Shown: positions 23,937 to 33,618, counted from the stretch's first letter. The stretch is DNA of 64,000 bases from Candidatus Melainabacteria bacterium (GCA_003963305.1 RXJR01000023.1:124001-188000); one strand, 5' to 3'. Numbers and translations: made by a program. Notes: generated from the letters alone by a model not told the origin.

Positions 23937-24695
23937 TCAAGCCGATTGATCGCGCAAAACTTCGAGAAGTTGGGGAAGAATCACACCGGAAGCGCCTTGC
24001 AAAAAGAAATCCACCTCTCTCGTCAATGGAGTTTCCTCCGGATTGATTTCAATCAATCTGGCGCCGCGTCTTTTAGCGACAAATGGAAATGATGCAGCCG
24101 GTTGCACCAGTCCCGATGTACCGATTATTAGAAAGACATCAGCGCTCTCTGCAGCGGCGTAAGAATCAGCAAGATTTTGCGGACCCAGCGCTTCTCCGAA
24201 CCAGACCACATCGGGGCGAATCAAAGATCCACAGTGGCACTTCGGTGGTTCAGGTAGATCGCTCTCAACTTCTTCCGAAGCGACATGCCCGTGCTTCAAA
24301 CATTTATGACGTGAGATGTTGCCGTGCAGTTCAACGATGTGCCTGGATCCGGCCAAACGGTGCAAACCATCAACGTTTTGAGTAATCAAAGTAAACTTCG
24401 GCACCAGCTGTTCCAACTCAACGAGAGCAAAATGTCCCGGATTAGGCTTCACATTCGATACCATCTTTCGGCGCCAATCGTACCAGGTCCAAACCAGATT
24501 GGGATCGCTCACAAAACCTTCAACCGTAGCCAGCTTCTCAGGCTCGTAATTAGCCCAGAGCCCGGTTTGAGCCTCGCGAAAGGTAGGAATGCCGCTCTCT
24601 TTTGAAACACCGGCACCGGTCAAAACAGCTACCGCAGCAGCCTGTTTTATCAACCTGGCACCGCGCACAATGTCATCGCTGTAAAGCATATCCAC
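23937..24695 (-). CDS. cobB: SIR2-family NAD-dependent protein deacylase (CobB-like, class III)
   Basis: 252 residues. The Rossmann motif GAGVSKESGIPTFR, the catalytic NVDGLHR...VELHG (His) and the small zinc module are visible. The WYDWRR segment supplies the Tyr and Arg (YxxR) that mark class III sirtuins able to remove succinyl/malonyl groups. The first zinc pair is unusual (CLKH in place of CxxC), and the second is CHC. An ATG two codons in (24689) is an alternative start. It is followed upstream by the co-directional acetyltransferase gene, 5 bp away. Confidence 0.9.
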   Translation of the reverse strand: MDMLYSDDIVRGARLIKQAAAVAVLTGAGVSKESGIPTFREAQTGLWANYEPEKLATVEGFVSDPNLVWTWYDWRRKMVSNVKPNPGHFALVELEQLVPKFTLITQNVDGLHRLAGSRHIVELHGNISRHKCLKHGHVASEEVESDLPEPPKCHCGSLIRPDVVWFGEALGPQNLADSYAAAESADVFLIIGTSGLVQPAASFPFVAKRRGARLIEINPEETPLTREVDFFLQGASGVILPQLLEVLRDQSA

Positions 24696-24700
24696 GTTTT

Positions 24701-25294
24701 CTATTGGATTCGAGAATTCGACTGATTGCCGATTCTTTCAAAGAACGTACTACGGTCGACAGAGTAAACGAGGGTGTCCCGGTAAGTCCCCTTCATGTAT
24801 TTGTCGCGAATCAACTTCTGCTCTTGATGCATGCCTAACTTTTGCATCACCGCTTCCGAGGCAGAGTTCTGCGCATCACAAGTAGCCATCAACTTTTCCA
24901 TTCCAAGCTCATCAAAGGCAAATCGCGCCAGCGCGCACGCTGCTTCAGTGGCATAACCACGTCGCCAGAACTTGCTATTGAGAACGTATCCAATAGCCCC
25001 GAGCTTTTTTTTCGAATCCAAAACTGTGACGCTGCAGGCTCCGACCAGACGCTGTTCGGTGTCGGAAATAATAGCCATATCGAAAGTGACGCGCGGCTTT
25101 TCCGTCTGAAATCCCATGGACTCGTTTAAGAAGACGCTAGTCTCCCGCAAAGTATTCGGACCCCACTCCAGATACTTAGTCGTTTCAGCATCTTGCGCGT
25201 AATCGTGAACGGCGGCAAGGTCGCCTTCCTGAAATTCACGAAGCGTCAGACGATCAGTCTTTATGGTTACACAATTGAGATCTTGCTGATTCAT
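24701..25294 (-). CDS. GNAT acetyltransferase (RimJ/RimL-like)
   Basis: 197 residues. The architecture is that of RimJ-type N-acetyltransferases: RLTLREFQEGDLAAVHDYA at the N-terminus, IGYVLNSKFWRRGYATEA as the acetyl-CoA pyrophosphate loop, and NSASEAVMQKLGM near the C-terminus. The substrate (ribosomal protein or small molecule) cannot be told. It lies 5 bp upstream of the sirtuin gene on the same strand, so an acetylation/deacylation pair in one transcript is likely. Confidence 0.85.
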   Translation of the reverse strand: MNQQDLNCVTIKTDRLTLREFQEGDLAAVHDYAQDAETTKYLEWGPNTLRETSVFLNESMGFQTEKPRVTFDMAIISDTEQRLVGACSVTVLDSKKKLGAIGYVLNSKFWRRGYATEAACALARFAFDELGMEKLMATCDAQNSASEAVMQKLGMHQEQKLIRDKYMKGTYRDTLVYSVDRSTFFERIGNQSNSRIQ

Positions 25295-25520
25295 AGTCAA
25301 TAAAGCGGAGCGATTTGTTTAGCCTACCGCAAACCTGTCTCATTGTCCTGATGACGATTCAAAGAAGCTCGTCCAGATTACAAGTTGCTGCTACCGGCAC
25401 CTGTAGCGTTTGTTGCAATTTAATGCACGGAGACGCACTTAATCTGCGGTAGCGATGTGGGCGAATCCTTTATTGATACACTGACAGCCTGAGGAATTTT
25501 TTCAAGGAGGAATAGATTCG

Positions 25521-25937
25521 ATGGCACAGGTAACAGTAAAGTCGAACACTAGCAAGAAGTATCAACAAGAGATAAAGTCAGCAGCCCACTCTTTTGTTTC
25601 TGATGCGCCGGAAGCGGTAGGTGGTCTGGCAACAGGTCCAGACCCGCATGAATTGCTTTTAGCCTCCCTGGGCTCCTGCACAGCTATAACTCTAGAGATG
25701 TATGCCGCCAAGAAAGGTTGGGATCTGAAAAGCATCAACATCGATTTGCAAGAAGAATCGGTCGACGATCCAGCCAATCCCGGCAAGAAAGTCTTGAAGA
25801 TTACGAGAGACATTAAGGTGGAAGGCGATTTTGATGCTGAACAAATCGAAAGCCTCAAATCAGCCGCCGATCGATGCCCTATTCACAAAATTCTGAACGG
25901 ACCAAAACACATCGACACAGTTTTGAACAAAAACTAA
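25521..25937 (+). CDS. OsmC/Ohr-family peroxide-reducing protein
   Basis: 138 residues. GPDPHELLLASLGSCTAITL carries the peroxidatic cysteine and DRCPIHKIL the resolving cysteine of the OsmC/YhfA family, which reduces organic hydroperoxides. AAGGAGG lies upstream of the ATG. Its stop codon abuts the BirA start (TAA-ATG), so the two are co-translated. Confidence 0.9.
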   Translation: MAQVTVKSNTSKKYQQEIKSAAHSFVSDAPEAVGGLATGPDPHELLLASLGSCTAITLEMYAAKKGWDLKSINIDLQEESVDDPANPGKKVLKITRDIKVEGDFDAEQIESLKSAADRCPIHKILNGPKHIDTVLNKN

Positions 25938-26768
25938 ATGACCGCGCCGGTTGACGTTCTAGATCTGGAAAAGATCGAGCCGCGATTGCGCACGAAATTG
26001 ATTGGGCGCCAACATGGCGGCAAAAATGAGCTCTGGCAGACGATAGATTCAACGAACACTCGCGCCGTTGAGTTGGCCGCTGCCGGCGGCGTGCATGGCA
26101 CGCTCGTTCTTGCTCGACAGCAAACCGCAGGTCGTGGAAGACTGGGCAGGCAGTGGGTTTCCCCCAGCGATTCAGGAATATATGCAAGCTTTCTGCTGCG
26201 TCCGGAAGCTGAATCGATACAGAATCTCTCGACCATTACACTGGCAGTCGGGGTAGCGGTCGCAAAAGCGGTACGCACCACTGCTGGTATCGATATTGGA
26301 TTGAAGTGGGTAAACGATCTGGTCGTAGATGGCAGAAAGCTCGGCGGAATTCTTTGCGAGATGCCAGCCAGTAAGACCGGCAAGGCACTTGTCATAGGCA
26401 TCGGCATTAATGTCAGATTTCACGAAAACGAACTGCCGGACGAGCTAAAAGAAAAGATGACCTGGCTGGAAAAAATAACCGGTCAACCAATCGATCCAAA
26501 TTTAGTCATAGCCGAAATCGCAAACGAACTCGAGATTGTTTACGATGAGCTCTTGCGCGGGCAGTCCGAGAAGGTGCTGGCGGATTGGAGACGCCGCTCA
26601 ATAACTCTGGGGAAGAGAATCATAGCCACCTCAGGGGAGCGCAGTACGGAAGGCACGGCGATTGATATTGCTTCGAGCGGCGCCCTCATAGTTGACACAG
26701 GCAGCGAAAGAATCGAGCTTCATGCGGGTGAAATCTCAATCCGCAACGCAGATGGAAGCTACTGCTAG
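25938..26768 (+). CDS. birA: Biotin--[acetyl-CoA-carboxylase] ligase, without repressor domain
   Basis: 276 residues. GRGRLGRQW is the biotinyl-AMP binding loop, and LKWVNDL and GILCEM complete the ligase core. A short C-terminal SH3-like domain carries GTAIDIASSGALIV. The N-terminal winged helix of repressor-type BirA is absent, so this is a group I enzyme that only attaches biotin to carboxylase subunits. It directly follows the OsmC-like gene. Confidence 0.93.
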   Translation: MTAPVDVLDLEKIEPRLRTKLIGRQHGGKNELWQTIDSTNTRAVELAAAGGVHGTLVLARQQTAGRGRLGRQWVSPSDSGIYASFLLRPEAESIQNLSTITLAVGVAVAKAVRTTAGIDIGLKWVNDLVVDGRKLGGILCEMPASKTGKALVIGIGINVRFHENELPDELKEKMTWLEKITGQPIDPNLVIAEIANELEIVYDELLRGQSEKVLADWRRRSITLGKRIIATSGERSTEGTAIDIASSGALIVDTGSERIELHAGEISIRNADGSYC

Positions 26769-26861
26769 CCATTCAATGGATAGCAGTATCATCCGAACAA
26801 CTACATTCTGAGAACTGCATTATTGAGCGCAGAATCAGCGGTCGTTAGTTAGTATCGTTAG

Positions 26862-27443
26862 TTAGTAGGTAATCAGCGAGAACAACTCGGCGTCATGTGG
26901 CAAATTGGCGCGTCCATTCAGGAAAGCCAACTCAACAATGAAGCCGATGCCGACGACGTTTGCACCCAGTACTTTCATGAGCTTATCAGCGGCACCAGCA
27001 GTGCCACCAGTGGCGAGCAAGTCATCAATAAGAACAACTCGGTCGTCTTTTTCGACCGCGTCAGCATGCACTTCAATACAGTCGCTGCCGTATTCCAGGG
27101 CATACTCCAATTTCTGAACTTCGTAAGGCAGCTTGCCCGGCTTGCGAATGGGAATAAAGCCGACTCCCAGGTTGTAAGCGATGATTGGTCCGAGGATGAA
27201 ACCGCGGGCTTCAATACCAGCAATATATTTAGGCTGCAGCGAACGACACTTTTCAGTCAACGCCTGCATCGCGAAAGTGAAAGCCTCAACGTCTTTGAGC
27301 AGCGGGGTCAAGTCTTTGAACATGATTCCTGGCTTGGGGAAATCAGGAATGTCGCGAATTTTGCTTTTAAGGAGTTCTTGACTCTCGTCGTTAAGCGGAA
27401 GGCTTAACTTGGCCAACTTGCTCTTGTCCAATTGGGTACTCAT
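26862..27443 (-). CDS. apt: Adenine phosphoribosyltransferase
   Basis: 193 residues. Adenine salvage to AMP. It has IPDFPKPGIMFKD at the N-terminus, a GIEARGFI segment and the PRPP-binding loop VVLIDDLLATGGTA. The start at 27443 is chosen because GGAG lies 7 nt upstream; it lies inside the last 53 bases of recJ, so the two are translationally linked. Confidence 0.95.
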   Translation of the reverse strand: MSTQLDKSKLAKLSLPLNDESQELLKSKIRDIPDFPKPGIMFKDLTPLLKDVEAFTFAMQALTEKCRSLQPKYIAGIEARGFILGPIIAYNLGVGFIPIRKPGKLPYEVQKLEYALEYGSDCIEVHADAVEKDDRVVLIDDLLATGGTAGAADKLMKVLGANVVGIGFIVELAFLNGRANLPHDAELFSLITY

Positions 27444-30219
27444 TCGTGTGCTCCATCTCATCTTCGTCGTCCGACTGAAGCAACTCCAGTGCGTCCGCTT
27501 GGGAACCCAACCCTATCTGGTTAGGCATGACGGCTAATTGTACTTCTTTCAAGGATGCTGTCGAACACCAGTCTCTAAACTCTTTCGCAGCTTTAAGCGA
27601 CAAGACGAGCTGTTTGAACTCGGGCAGCTCTTCAGCGTTACCGGTGGCTGGACCGACGAGGTCGAGATTGATGTAGCCAGCCTCGGCAAACCAATCAATC
27701 AAATTGACTTTCTTCAAGATAGTTAGCCCAAGGGCTACTGACATCTTGGTGCTGGCGAGAACCGAAGCCAACTTCTCACCCTCGACCTGGCCGTCCTTTT
27801 TGTTGATAGCGTACTTAACCAGCCCATAAAGCTTCTTAAGGAAAGCATTTGGCTCATAAACATCGTCATCTTCCAGGGTGCCGACCAGATAGATATTTTG
27901 AGCACCACTGCTGGCCAGGAGTTCCTGGAAGACAACATTGCTAGGCGGGATCTGCCAGACAATCAGGTGCTGCTTACGAGACACAGACATGCGATCTACA
28001 AACTGAAATGCCAGCTGCTTGGGACTGCTTTCTGCAAAGATGCTGACGGTGCTGCCAAGCTTTTCAACCGCTTTCGCCAGAATGTCGGCAGCCTTCGTAT
28101 GGTTGCGCAAGTCTTTCCAGACGAGCTTGGCACTGTAGCTTGAAAAATCACGCACGGCAAGCTGATCGTGCTCTTCTGCGTCTACCGTTTGAGCTGTTCC
28201 TTTATTACCGCCGTCAGGAGGAGTAGAGTCTTCGCCTGAAATCGCCTCCGCCACAACATTTGGTTTAGACGCCGTATGCTCAGCCATGACATTTGGTTTG
28301 GACGCCATCGGCTCAGCCATAGCACTTGGTTTGGACGCCACCGGCCCGTCCATAGCATTTTTTGCTGGTGTTGTATTTGATACCACTGTAGCCTGCGGTG
28401 CTGGTGCAAATACCATTGATAGACTGTCACGCCAATCGCAGAGCACCAACTGCAACCGTTCTCTGTTATTGAAGACATTGATTTCAGGAGTAAACACAGC
28501 GTCGACAATTTGCCGCTCGCCTGGAACTATGCCGCGAGTATTCCACATCACACACTCGAATGTACTGTGCGTCTCTGTGTCTTCCAACATGACGCGGTGA
28601 TGCTTGCCGTCTTTGCCTAAAACACGAGTACCAACGCACACCAACGACTTCATGCATAAAGTCGGCTTTTTGTTCCACATACCAAACGGTGCCAATTTGG
28701 TCAGCAGCTTGGCCATTTGCTCCGTTACGGAGGAGGGCTGAACTTGCATATCGATTTTTACAGTTGCTTGCAATGGCTTATCGACAAGCATACGATTACA
28801 AGTGTCAGTCAATCCACGGCAGAGAGCCTCAGCTTTTCCGGCTTCTACTGTGAATCCGGCTGCCATTTTATGGCCACCATATTTAGCAAGCAAATGGTCG
28901 TTATTCTTCAAAACCTCATACAGGTCGATTGCATCAATGCTGCGAGCTGAGCCTTTTACAATGCCCTCGGCTGGGTCGAGTTCACCAATGAAAACGGGGC
29001 GGTGATATTTTTCCACGAGCCTGGAGGCAACTATGCCAACCACACCATGGTGCCATCCCTCGTCGTAGATAGCGATGCATTTATCGCGCTCGAGATCGAT
29101 CTTTCTAGAGATCAATAATTCTGCCCGGGCAAAGATTTCTTCGCACAATTCCTGCCGCCGCAAATTATCAGTTTGCAATTGACGGGCAAGTTTGTCGGCA
29201 TAGTCTTCGTCTTCAGTAGTGAGCAACTCGACAGCAATTTTTGCGTCAGCCAGACGACCGACGGCATTAATCCTGGGGGCCAATCCAAAACCGACAAGGT
29301 CAGTATCATCTGATTTCTTAACCTGGGCGAGAAGCGCCTGAATTCCAGGTCTAGCGGAGTTGACGAGAATTGGCAAGCCCACTTTGACGAGATATCTATT
29401 CTCTCGAATCAATGGCACAAGGTCGGCAATCATTCCCAAGGTCACGTAATCAAGCAGAAGTGGCACTTCGTCAGGCATATTGCGATCAATCAGCAGCGCC
29501 TCACAAACTTTGTACGCCACACCAACGCCAGGCAAGTGGAACAACGGATGGTCTTCCGGAAGCCGCTTAGGATGCACGATGCCAACGGCAGGAGGCAACA
29601 TCTCAGGCATAGAATGATGATCGAGAACGAGCGTGTCCACGCCAAGCGATTTTGCAAACTGAATCTCGGCAAAATTTGAAACACCGCAATCACAAGAAAT
29701 TATCAGCTTAGTTCTGTGCTTGCTTGCCAGAATACTGACGGCTTTTAGATTTAATCCGTATCCTTCTCCGGCACGATTGGGTATGTAGAAATCCACCTCG
29801 GCGCCAAGTTTACGCAAAACCGTCAGCAAAACCGAGGTCCCAGTGACGCCATCAACGTCGTAGTCACCATATACAGTTATGCGTTGACCCTTTTCGATTG
29901 CCTCGGTGATGCGGACAATTGCCTTATCAACATCCGGCAGTTCCATCGGACCGGTGGCAGTATACAAATCTGTGTTGAGAAAAGTTTTGACTTCACCGGG
30001 GTCACCGATGCCGCGAGCCTGCAATATCTGCGCAAGCAGCTGCGACCCCTCGGCGGCTTCTAAAAACTCGGCACTGATTTCACCGGCTTCGTGTATCTGC
30101 CAGAATTTGCCCAGCGCCGATAATCTGGCTTTTTCATCACCAAAAGCGAAACCGGCATTACTAGCTAAAGATGTAGTCACCAAATCCCCCGATACAACAT
30201 CGATATGTCCACAAGACAT
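27391..30219 (-). CDS. recJ: Single-stranded-DNA-specific exonuclease RecJ, long form
   Basis: 942 residues. DHH phosphoesterase motifs are YGDYDVDGVTGT, a DCG, the DHH of LVLDHHS, and then DHHA1 (GGHKMAAGFT). An OB-like domain and a long C-terminal extension of about 280 residues follow. RecJ digests single-stranded DNA 5' to 3' in recombination and repair. The extension begins with three 11-residue units (ASKPNVMAEHT type). It ends inside the apt reading region. Confidence 0.95.
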   Translation of the reverse strand: MSCGHIDVVSGDLVTTSLASNAGFAFGDEKARLSALGKFWQIHEAGEISAEFLEAAEGSQLLAQILQARGIGDPGEVKTFLNTDLYTATGPMELPDVDKAIVRITEAIEKGQRITVYGDYDVDGVTGTSVLLTVLRKLGAEVDFYIPNRAGEGYGLNLKAVSILASKHRTKLIISCDCGVSNFAEIQFAKSLGVDTLVLDHHSMPEMLPPAVGIVHPKRLPEDHPLFHLPGVGVAYKVCEALLIDRNMPDEVPLLLDYVTLGMIADLVPLIRENRYLVKVGLPILVNSARPGIQALLAQVKKSDDTDLVGFGLAPRINAVGRLADAKIAVELLTTEDEDYADKLARQLQTDNLRRQELCEEIFARAELLISRKIDLERDKCIAIYDEGWHHGVVGIVASRLVEKYHRPVFIGELDPAEGIVKGSARSIDAIDLYEVLKNNDHLLAKYGGHKMAAGFTVEAGKAEALCRGLTDTCNRMLVDKPLQATVKIDMQVQPSSVTEQMAKLLTKLAPFGMWNKKPTLCMKSLVCVGTRVLGKDGKHHRVMLEDTETHSTFECVMWNTRGIVPGERQIVDAVFTPEINVFNNRERLQLVLCDWRDSLSMVFAPAPQATVVSNTTPAKNAMDGPVASKPSAMAEPMASKPNVMAEHTASKPNVVAEAISGEDSTPPDGGNKGTAQTVDAEEHDQLAVRDFSSYSAKLVWKDLRNHTKAADILAKAVEKLGSTVSIFAESSPKQLAFQFVDRMSVSRKQHLIVWQIPPSNVVFQELLASSGAQNIYLVGTLEDDDVYEPNAFLKKLYGLVKYAINKKDGQVEGEKLASVLASTKMSVALGLTILKKVNLIDWFAEAGYINLDLVGPATGNAEELPEFKQLVLSLKAAKEFRDWCSTASLKEVQLAVMPNQIGLGSQADALELLQSDDEDEMEHTNEYPIGQEQVGQVKPSA
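28240..28345 (-). repeat. 33-bp coding repeat in recJ, 3 units
   Basis: Three near-identical 33-bp units containing ATTTGGTTTGGACGCC encode ASKPSAMAEPM, ASKPNVMAEHT and ASKPNVVAEAI. They form a flexible linker between the nuclease core and the C-terminal extension. Confidence 0.85.
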
Positions 30220-30578
30220 ATATTCAGACGGACTTATACCTACTCACAGCGCCACCAGATGCGATGCAAGACAACACAGCTAGAATACTGCATCCCCTCT
30301 GCCGGATCTACGTTCAATCAGCGGCAGCAATCCTCCCGAGAGGCGCTTCTATATCCAATGCGCAAGCTTTGGATCACCTTCGCATAGAAGAGTGTTCATA
30401 AGATTTATGCGACATTTCGGTTCTTGCTTCCAAACACCTATACGTATGAAAACTCAAAAAAGTTCAATACTAAATTGAAGTTGCGGCAGACAACGATTCA
30501 TACCACCAACCGAAATACAAAACAGCCCCGTGAAATATCCAAATGCGGTCATTTCTAAATAGCAATTCGTTTGCCGCT
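30220..30578. other. Intergenic stretch upstream of recJ
   Basis: About 360 bases, AT-richer than the surroundings. The recJ promoter should lie here on the minus strand. No conserved element or gene recognised. Confidence 0.4.
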
Positions 30579-30821
30579 TTACTTATTCAATTTTGGATCG
30601 CGATATTCGAAAATCTTCTTGGGTTTGGGTGGCCAGTTTCGCAAGTCCCATTCTACAATCGTGGTTATCACAGGTGGTTTCGGCCAGGGCAGCGCCCAAC
30701 CAATCACCCACAAAACTGGCAATGCCACCACATGCAAACTGAGAGCGACAAGAAACGCCTCGAACAGCGGAACGGTCTCGACCAGGAAATTTACGATAGT
30801 TTCGCGGAGCGGTTTGTGCAA
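30579..30821 (-). CDS. Small membrane protein, TonB-N-terminus-like
   Basis: 80 residues. A hydrophobic helix (about 22-44) is followed by a Trp/Pro-rich segment (WALPWPKPPV, NWPPKPKK), reminiscent of the membrane anchor and proline spacer of TonB-type proteins but without their C-terminal domain. It starts with TTG and lacks a clear Shine-Dalgarno, so the start is uncertain. Kept because its composition is strongly protein-like. Confidence 0.4.
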   Translation of the reverse strand: MHKPLRETIVNFLVETVPLFEAFLVALSLHVVALPVLWVIGWALPWPKPPVITTIVEWDLRNWPPKPKKIFEYRDPKLNK

Positions 30822-30942
30822 GGCGGCTTCTTCACATCAAGTTGAAGTGCTGATCTGAGCATGTATAGGGTGGTACTATGTTTAACTAAGATTCAGCATA
30901 CACTTTGAATACCTGGCTTAGCTCGACATTTCCAGGCGTTGA

Positions 30943-31656
30943 ATGATACTCGACTCGACCAAACTACGCTCGATCATTGTTAGCACTGTTTTTGCAGCCG
31001 TTTTTGGGGCTGCTGCGGCACAAGCTGAAGAATATGGTCCACCAAATCTGCTCAAGACCATGAAAACCCCTTTTGGCAGTGCCGGCAAAGACGAAGCCGA
31101 GACGCAAGAAACATCCAAATTTGCGCCCATCGCCATCACAGGCGGCAACAACAGGCGTCTGAGCCTTTCACAGCGGCTAGTGCCGACCCGGCTTTACCTG
31201 CCCGGGCGCATGATTCTTGGCAGGTCATGTGAATTCAGTGTAAAAGCCAAGCCCGGAAGCTGGGTGGCGCTCGCCATGGCCGACAAAAATTCAGGCGCCA
31301 AACCGATTTTAGGACACACAGTCAAACTGGGCGCTGACCGCAAACTGGTTGCCCTCGGTCAGGTGCCGGAGACCGGCGTGATCAGCCTGAACGTCGAGAC
31401 CCCCGTTCAGGGAGATCTGATCGGGCAATATCTGTATTTTGAGGCGGTGATCTGGTCCAAGCCCGACTTCAGCGACGTAGAATTCGCCACAGCCGTGCGG
31501 TACGACGAGCAGGGCAAAGAAAACGACAACGGAGTGCTGATCGCCGCCGAGGGAGACACCAAAAAAGGCATTAAAATCGTTCCAAACACAGCGCCCCTGA
31601 GCCCATTGCTGAAGAACGCCGGAACAAGCCTCGGTAACAACGCCGGACGACCATAA
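30943..31656 (+). CDS. Exported protein of unknown function
   Basis: 237 residues. A signal peptide (1-28, AAAAQA/EE) precedes a mature domain rich in beta-type segments (SCEFSVKAKPGSWVALAMAD, LYFEAVIWSKPDF). I recognise no family. Directly after the stop a 12-bp tandem repeat reads KPES in a different frame, so the C-terminus may have been altered by frameshift. It lies 121 bp upstream of the DUF4127 gene. Confidence 0.65.
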   Translation: MILDSTKLRSIIVSTVFAAVFGAAAAQAEEYGPPNLLKTMKTPFGSAGKDEAETQETSKFAPIAITGGNNRRLSLSQRLVPTRLYLPGRMILGRSCEFSVKAKPGSWVALAMADKNSGAKPILGHTVKLGADRKLVALGQVPETGVISLNVETPVQGDLIGQYLYFEAVIWSKPDFSDVEFATAVRYDEQGKENDNGVLIAAEGDTKKGIKIVPNTAPLSPLLKNAGTSLGNNAGRP

Positions 31657-31675
31657 CAAAGCCAAACCAGAAGGT

Positions 31676-31730
31676 CAAACCTGAATCAAAACCTGAGTCA
31701 AAACCTGAATCAAAACTTGAATCAAAGCTG
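31676..31730 (+). repeat. 12-bp tandem repeat after the exported-protein gene
   Basis: Four to five units of AAACCTGAATCA with few changes. In one plus frame they encode (KPES)n and that frame stays open across the upstream stop region, but it is not the frame of the preceding gene. Confidence 0.8.
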
Positions 31731-31777
31731 GAAGCAACCTGTAGAACCCAAAAGACCATAAGGAGACCTTTTCACTA

Positions 31778-33298
31778 ATGCGAGCTGTACTACTCCCCCT
31801 TGACGACAGACCGGTGACGTATGGCTTCCCCCAGCTGATAGCCAGGGTCGCGGGAGTGGAAGCTCTGGTGCCGCCGCGCAGTCTCTTCGGGTCTCTCAAT
31901 ACAGCAGCAGACATCGAGGGAATCACCGAGTGGATTCAAAACACTATTCAAAAAACCAATCCCGATGTGCTTCTACTTTGTCTCGACACGCTCGCATATG
32001 GCGGATTGATCAATTCGAGACGATCTACTGATTCAGCAAAAATGGTGCAGGACAGAATTGCAGTACTGCAGAACTGGCAAAAGAAGCCGGGCGGCAAACT
32101 GCCGATTTACGTCCAAGCCAGCATCATGCGTATTTCGGACAACTATGATGCAACGGAAGAGAAAGCCTACTGGGCTCGCTACGGGCGCGAAATATACGCA
32201 TGGTCGTCGCAAATGCACCGGCTCGCTAAGGGCGACAGCCTGGTGTCGGGCAGTCTGGCAGCATCCGAAGCCCGTATTCCGGCTGAAATTCGCCAGGACT
32301 ATCAACAAACACGAGTGAGAAATTTCCAGGCCAACCAGAAATTGATTGAGTTCGTACAACAGGGCGTGATCAGTCGATTGACGTTTAGCCTTGATGATTC
32401 GGGACCGACCGGATTAAATATGCTCGAAAAGGAACGACTGGTCTCGATGGTGCAGCAAGGCAATCTGCAGAAGAAAGTTGCCACCTATGCTGGTGCTGAC
32501 GAGGTACTCTGTGCACTGCTGGCGCGCTGGCTGGTCGATTCGAAAAATCCGTCAAGAACTGGTCCCACAGCGCTTGTTCGTTATAGTCCGGAAGATGGTG
32601 CAAACTGCCCGAGCCGCTACGAAGGGCAGAACATCGGCGATACGATCACTTCCCAGATGCAGGCGTGTGGCATCGACGTACAAAAGGAAGACGACCGCCC
32701 GAACCCGGTCGACTTCATGGTCATTGTGCACACCGGTGGCGATGCTCAGGGCGACCACATTCAGTTGCCTGGTCACTCTGACTTGAGGCGAATGGATACA
32801 TCGAAATCGATCAAACGGACGATCGAACTGCTCGAGGAAGCGCAGCATCCTTGCGTACTTTGCGATGTAGCGTATGCAAATGGTGCCGATCCGGAATTAA
32901 TTGAAACCTTGCTGCAAAGACCAGAGTTGCTGGCTAAGTTATCGGCTTACTCGGGCTGGAACACGACCGGAAACAGCACCGGTTCAGCGCTGGCACTGGC
33001 CGTTGCGCAATGGTATTCCGGCACCGCATGCGACACCAACGCCAATCTTAAGGCTTGCCTCTACGTTAGATTAGCTGATGATTACGCCTACCAATCTCGA
33101 GTGCGCTCGACTTTGAATTCGGCGCCGTCATATGAAACCTTGCGCGACAATATGAAACCGTATCTAGAAAGAATCAGCCAGGCGCTTTCTTACAAACCGG
33201 ATAGCCTGACATTGGGATTTCCCTGGAATCGCACTTTTGAGGTCGAAATTGGCTTGCCGTCAGATACCAACAGCGGTTCGCTATCGTACGCAAAGTAA
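31778..33298 (+). CDS. DUF4127 family protein
   Basis: 506 residues. The N-terminus LLPLDDRPVTYGFPQLIA and LCLDTLAYGGLINSR are hallmarks of DUF4127, a cytoplasmic family of about 500 residues with unknown activity; conserved Asp, Arg and Tyr suggest an enzyme. Further conserved blocks are ASIMRISDNYD and DVAYANGADPELIE. AAGGAG lies 12 nt before the ATG. It forms a likely transcription unit with the exported protein upstream. Confidence 0.85.
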   Translation: MRAVLLPLDDRPVTYGFPQLIARVAGVEALVPPRSLFGSLNTAADIEGITEWIQNTIQKTNPDVLLLCLDTLAYGGLINSRRSTDSAKMVQDRIAVLQNWQKKPGGKLPIYVQASIMRISDNYDATEEKAYWARYGREIYAWSSQMHRLAKGDSLVSGSLAASEARIPAEIRQDYQQTRVRNFQANQKLIEFVQQGVISRLTFSLDDSGPTGLNMLEKERLVSMVQQGNLQKKVATYAGADEVLCALLARWLVDSKNPSRTGPTALVRYSPEDGANCPSRYEGQNIGDTITSQMQACGIDVQKEDDRPNPVDFMVIVHTGGDAQGDHIQLPGHSDLRRMDTSKSIKRTIELLEEAQHPCVLCDVAYANGADPELIETLLQRPELLAKLSAYSGWNTTGNSTGSALALAVAQWYSGTACDTNANLKACLYVRLADDYAYQSRVRSTLNSAPSYETLRDNMKPYLERISQALSYKPDSLTLGFPWNRTFEVEIGLPSDTNSGSLSYAK

Positions 33299-33372
33299 GA
33301 GCAATTTTTATTCAGACTGCTCGACAATCCGAGACAAACCGAAACATTATCAGCAGTTGGTCGCGAGTTTTC

Positions 33373-33618
33373 TTAACCAGTGATCGGATTTACGCTAGCT
33401 GAAAGCGGGTTAACGATCATCTGTGTTCCGCGAACAATACTGGCATTTGGCTGACCTGTCGCGTGATTCGGACCACACGGGAAGATTTCCAGCACCTGAC
33501 CGTCTCGATAGATTGTGATACACCCACAATTGACTATCGAAGAAGTGACGGTCTGCGGGGGCGCAAACGATTGCTGCCCGGCAGCAGGGTTACCGATCGC
33601 TGTACACAATATACACAT
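33373..33618 (-). CDS. Small cysteine-containing protein of unknown function
   Basis: 81 residues starting MCILCTAIGN, with further Cys in NCGCITIY and FPCGPNH. The start has AGGAAG upstream. The pattern CxxC, CxC and C could bind metal. It stands alone, convergent with the DUF4127 gene. Confidence 0.5.
   Translation of the reverse strand: MCILCTAIGNPAAGQQSFAPPQTVTSSIVNCGCITIYRDGQVLEIFPCGPNHATGQPNASIVRGTQMIVNPLSASVNPITG

Noticed and set aside
25340-25362. TCATTGTCCTGATGA as another island palindrome
   Set aside because: Spacing and centre differ from the other sites (odd length, no CC-AA-GG core).
30543-30858. Plus-strand frames opposite the TonB-like small frame
   Set aside because: Their composition is not protein-like, and the minus-strand frame has a clear helix and proline-rich spacer.
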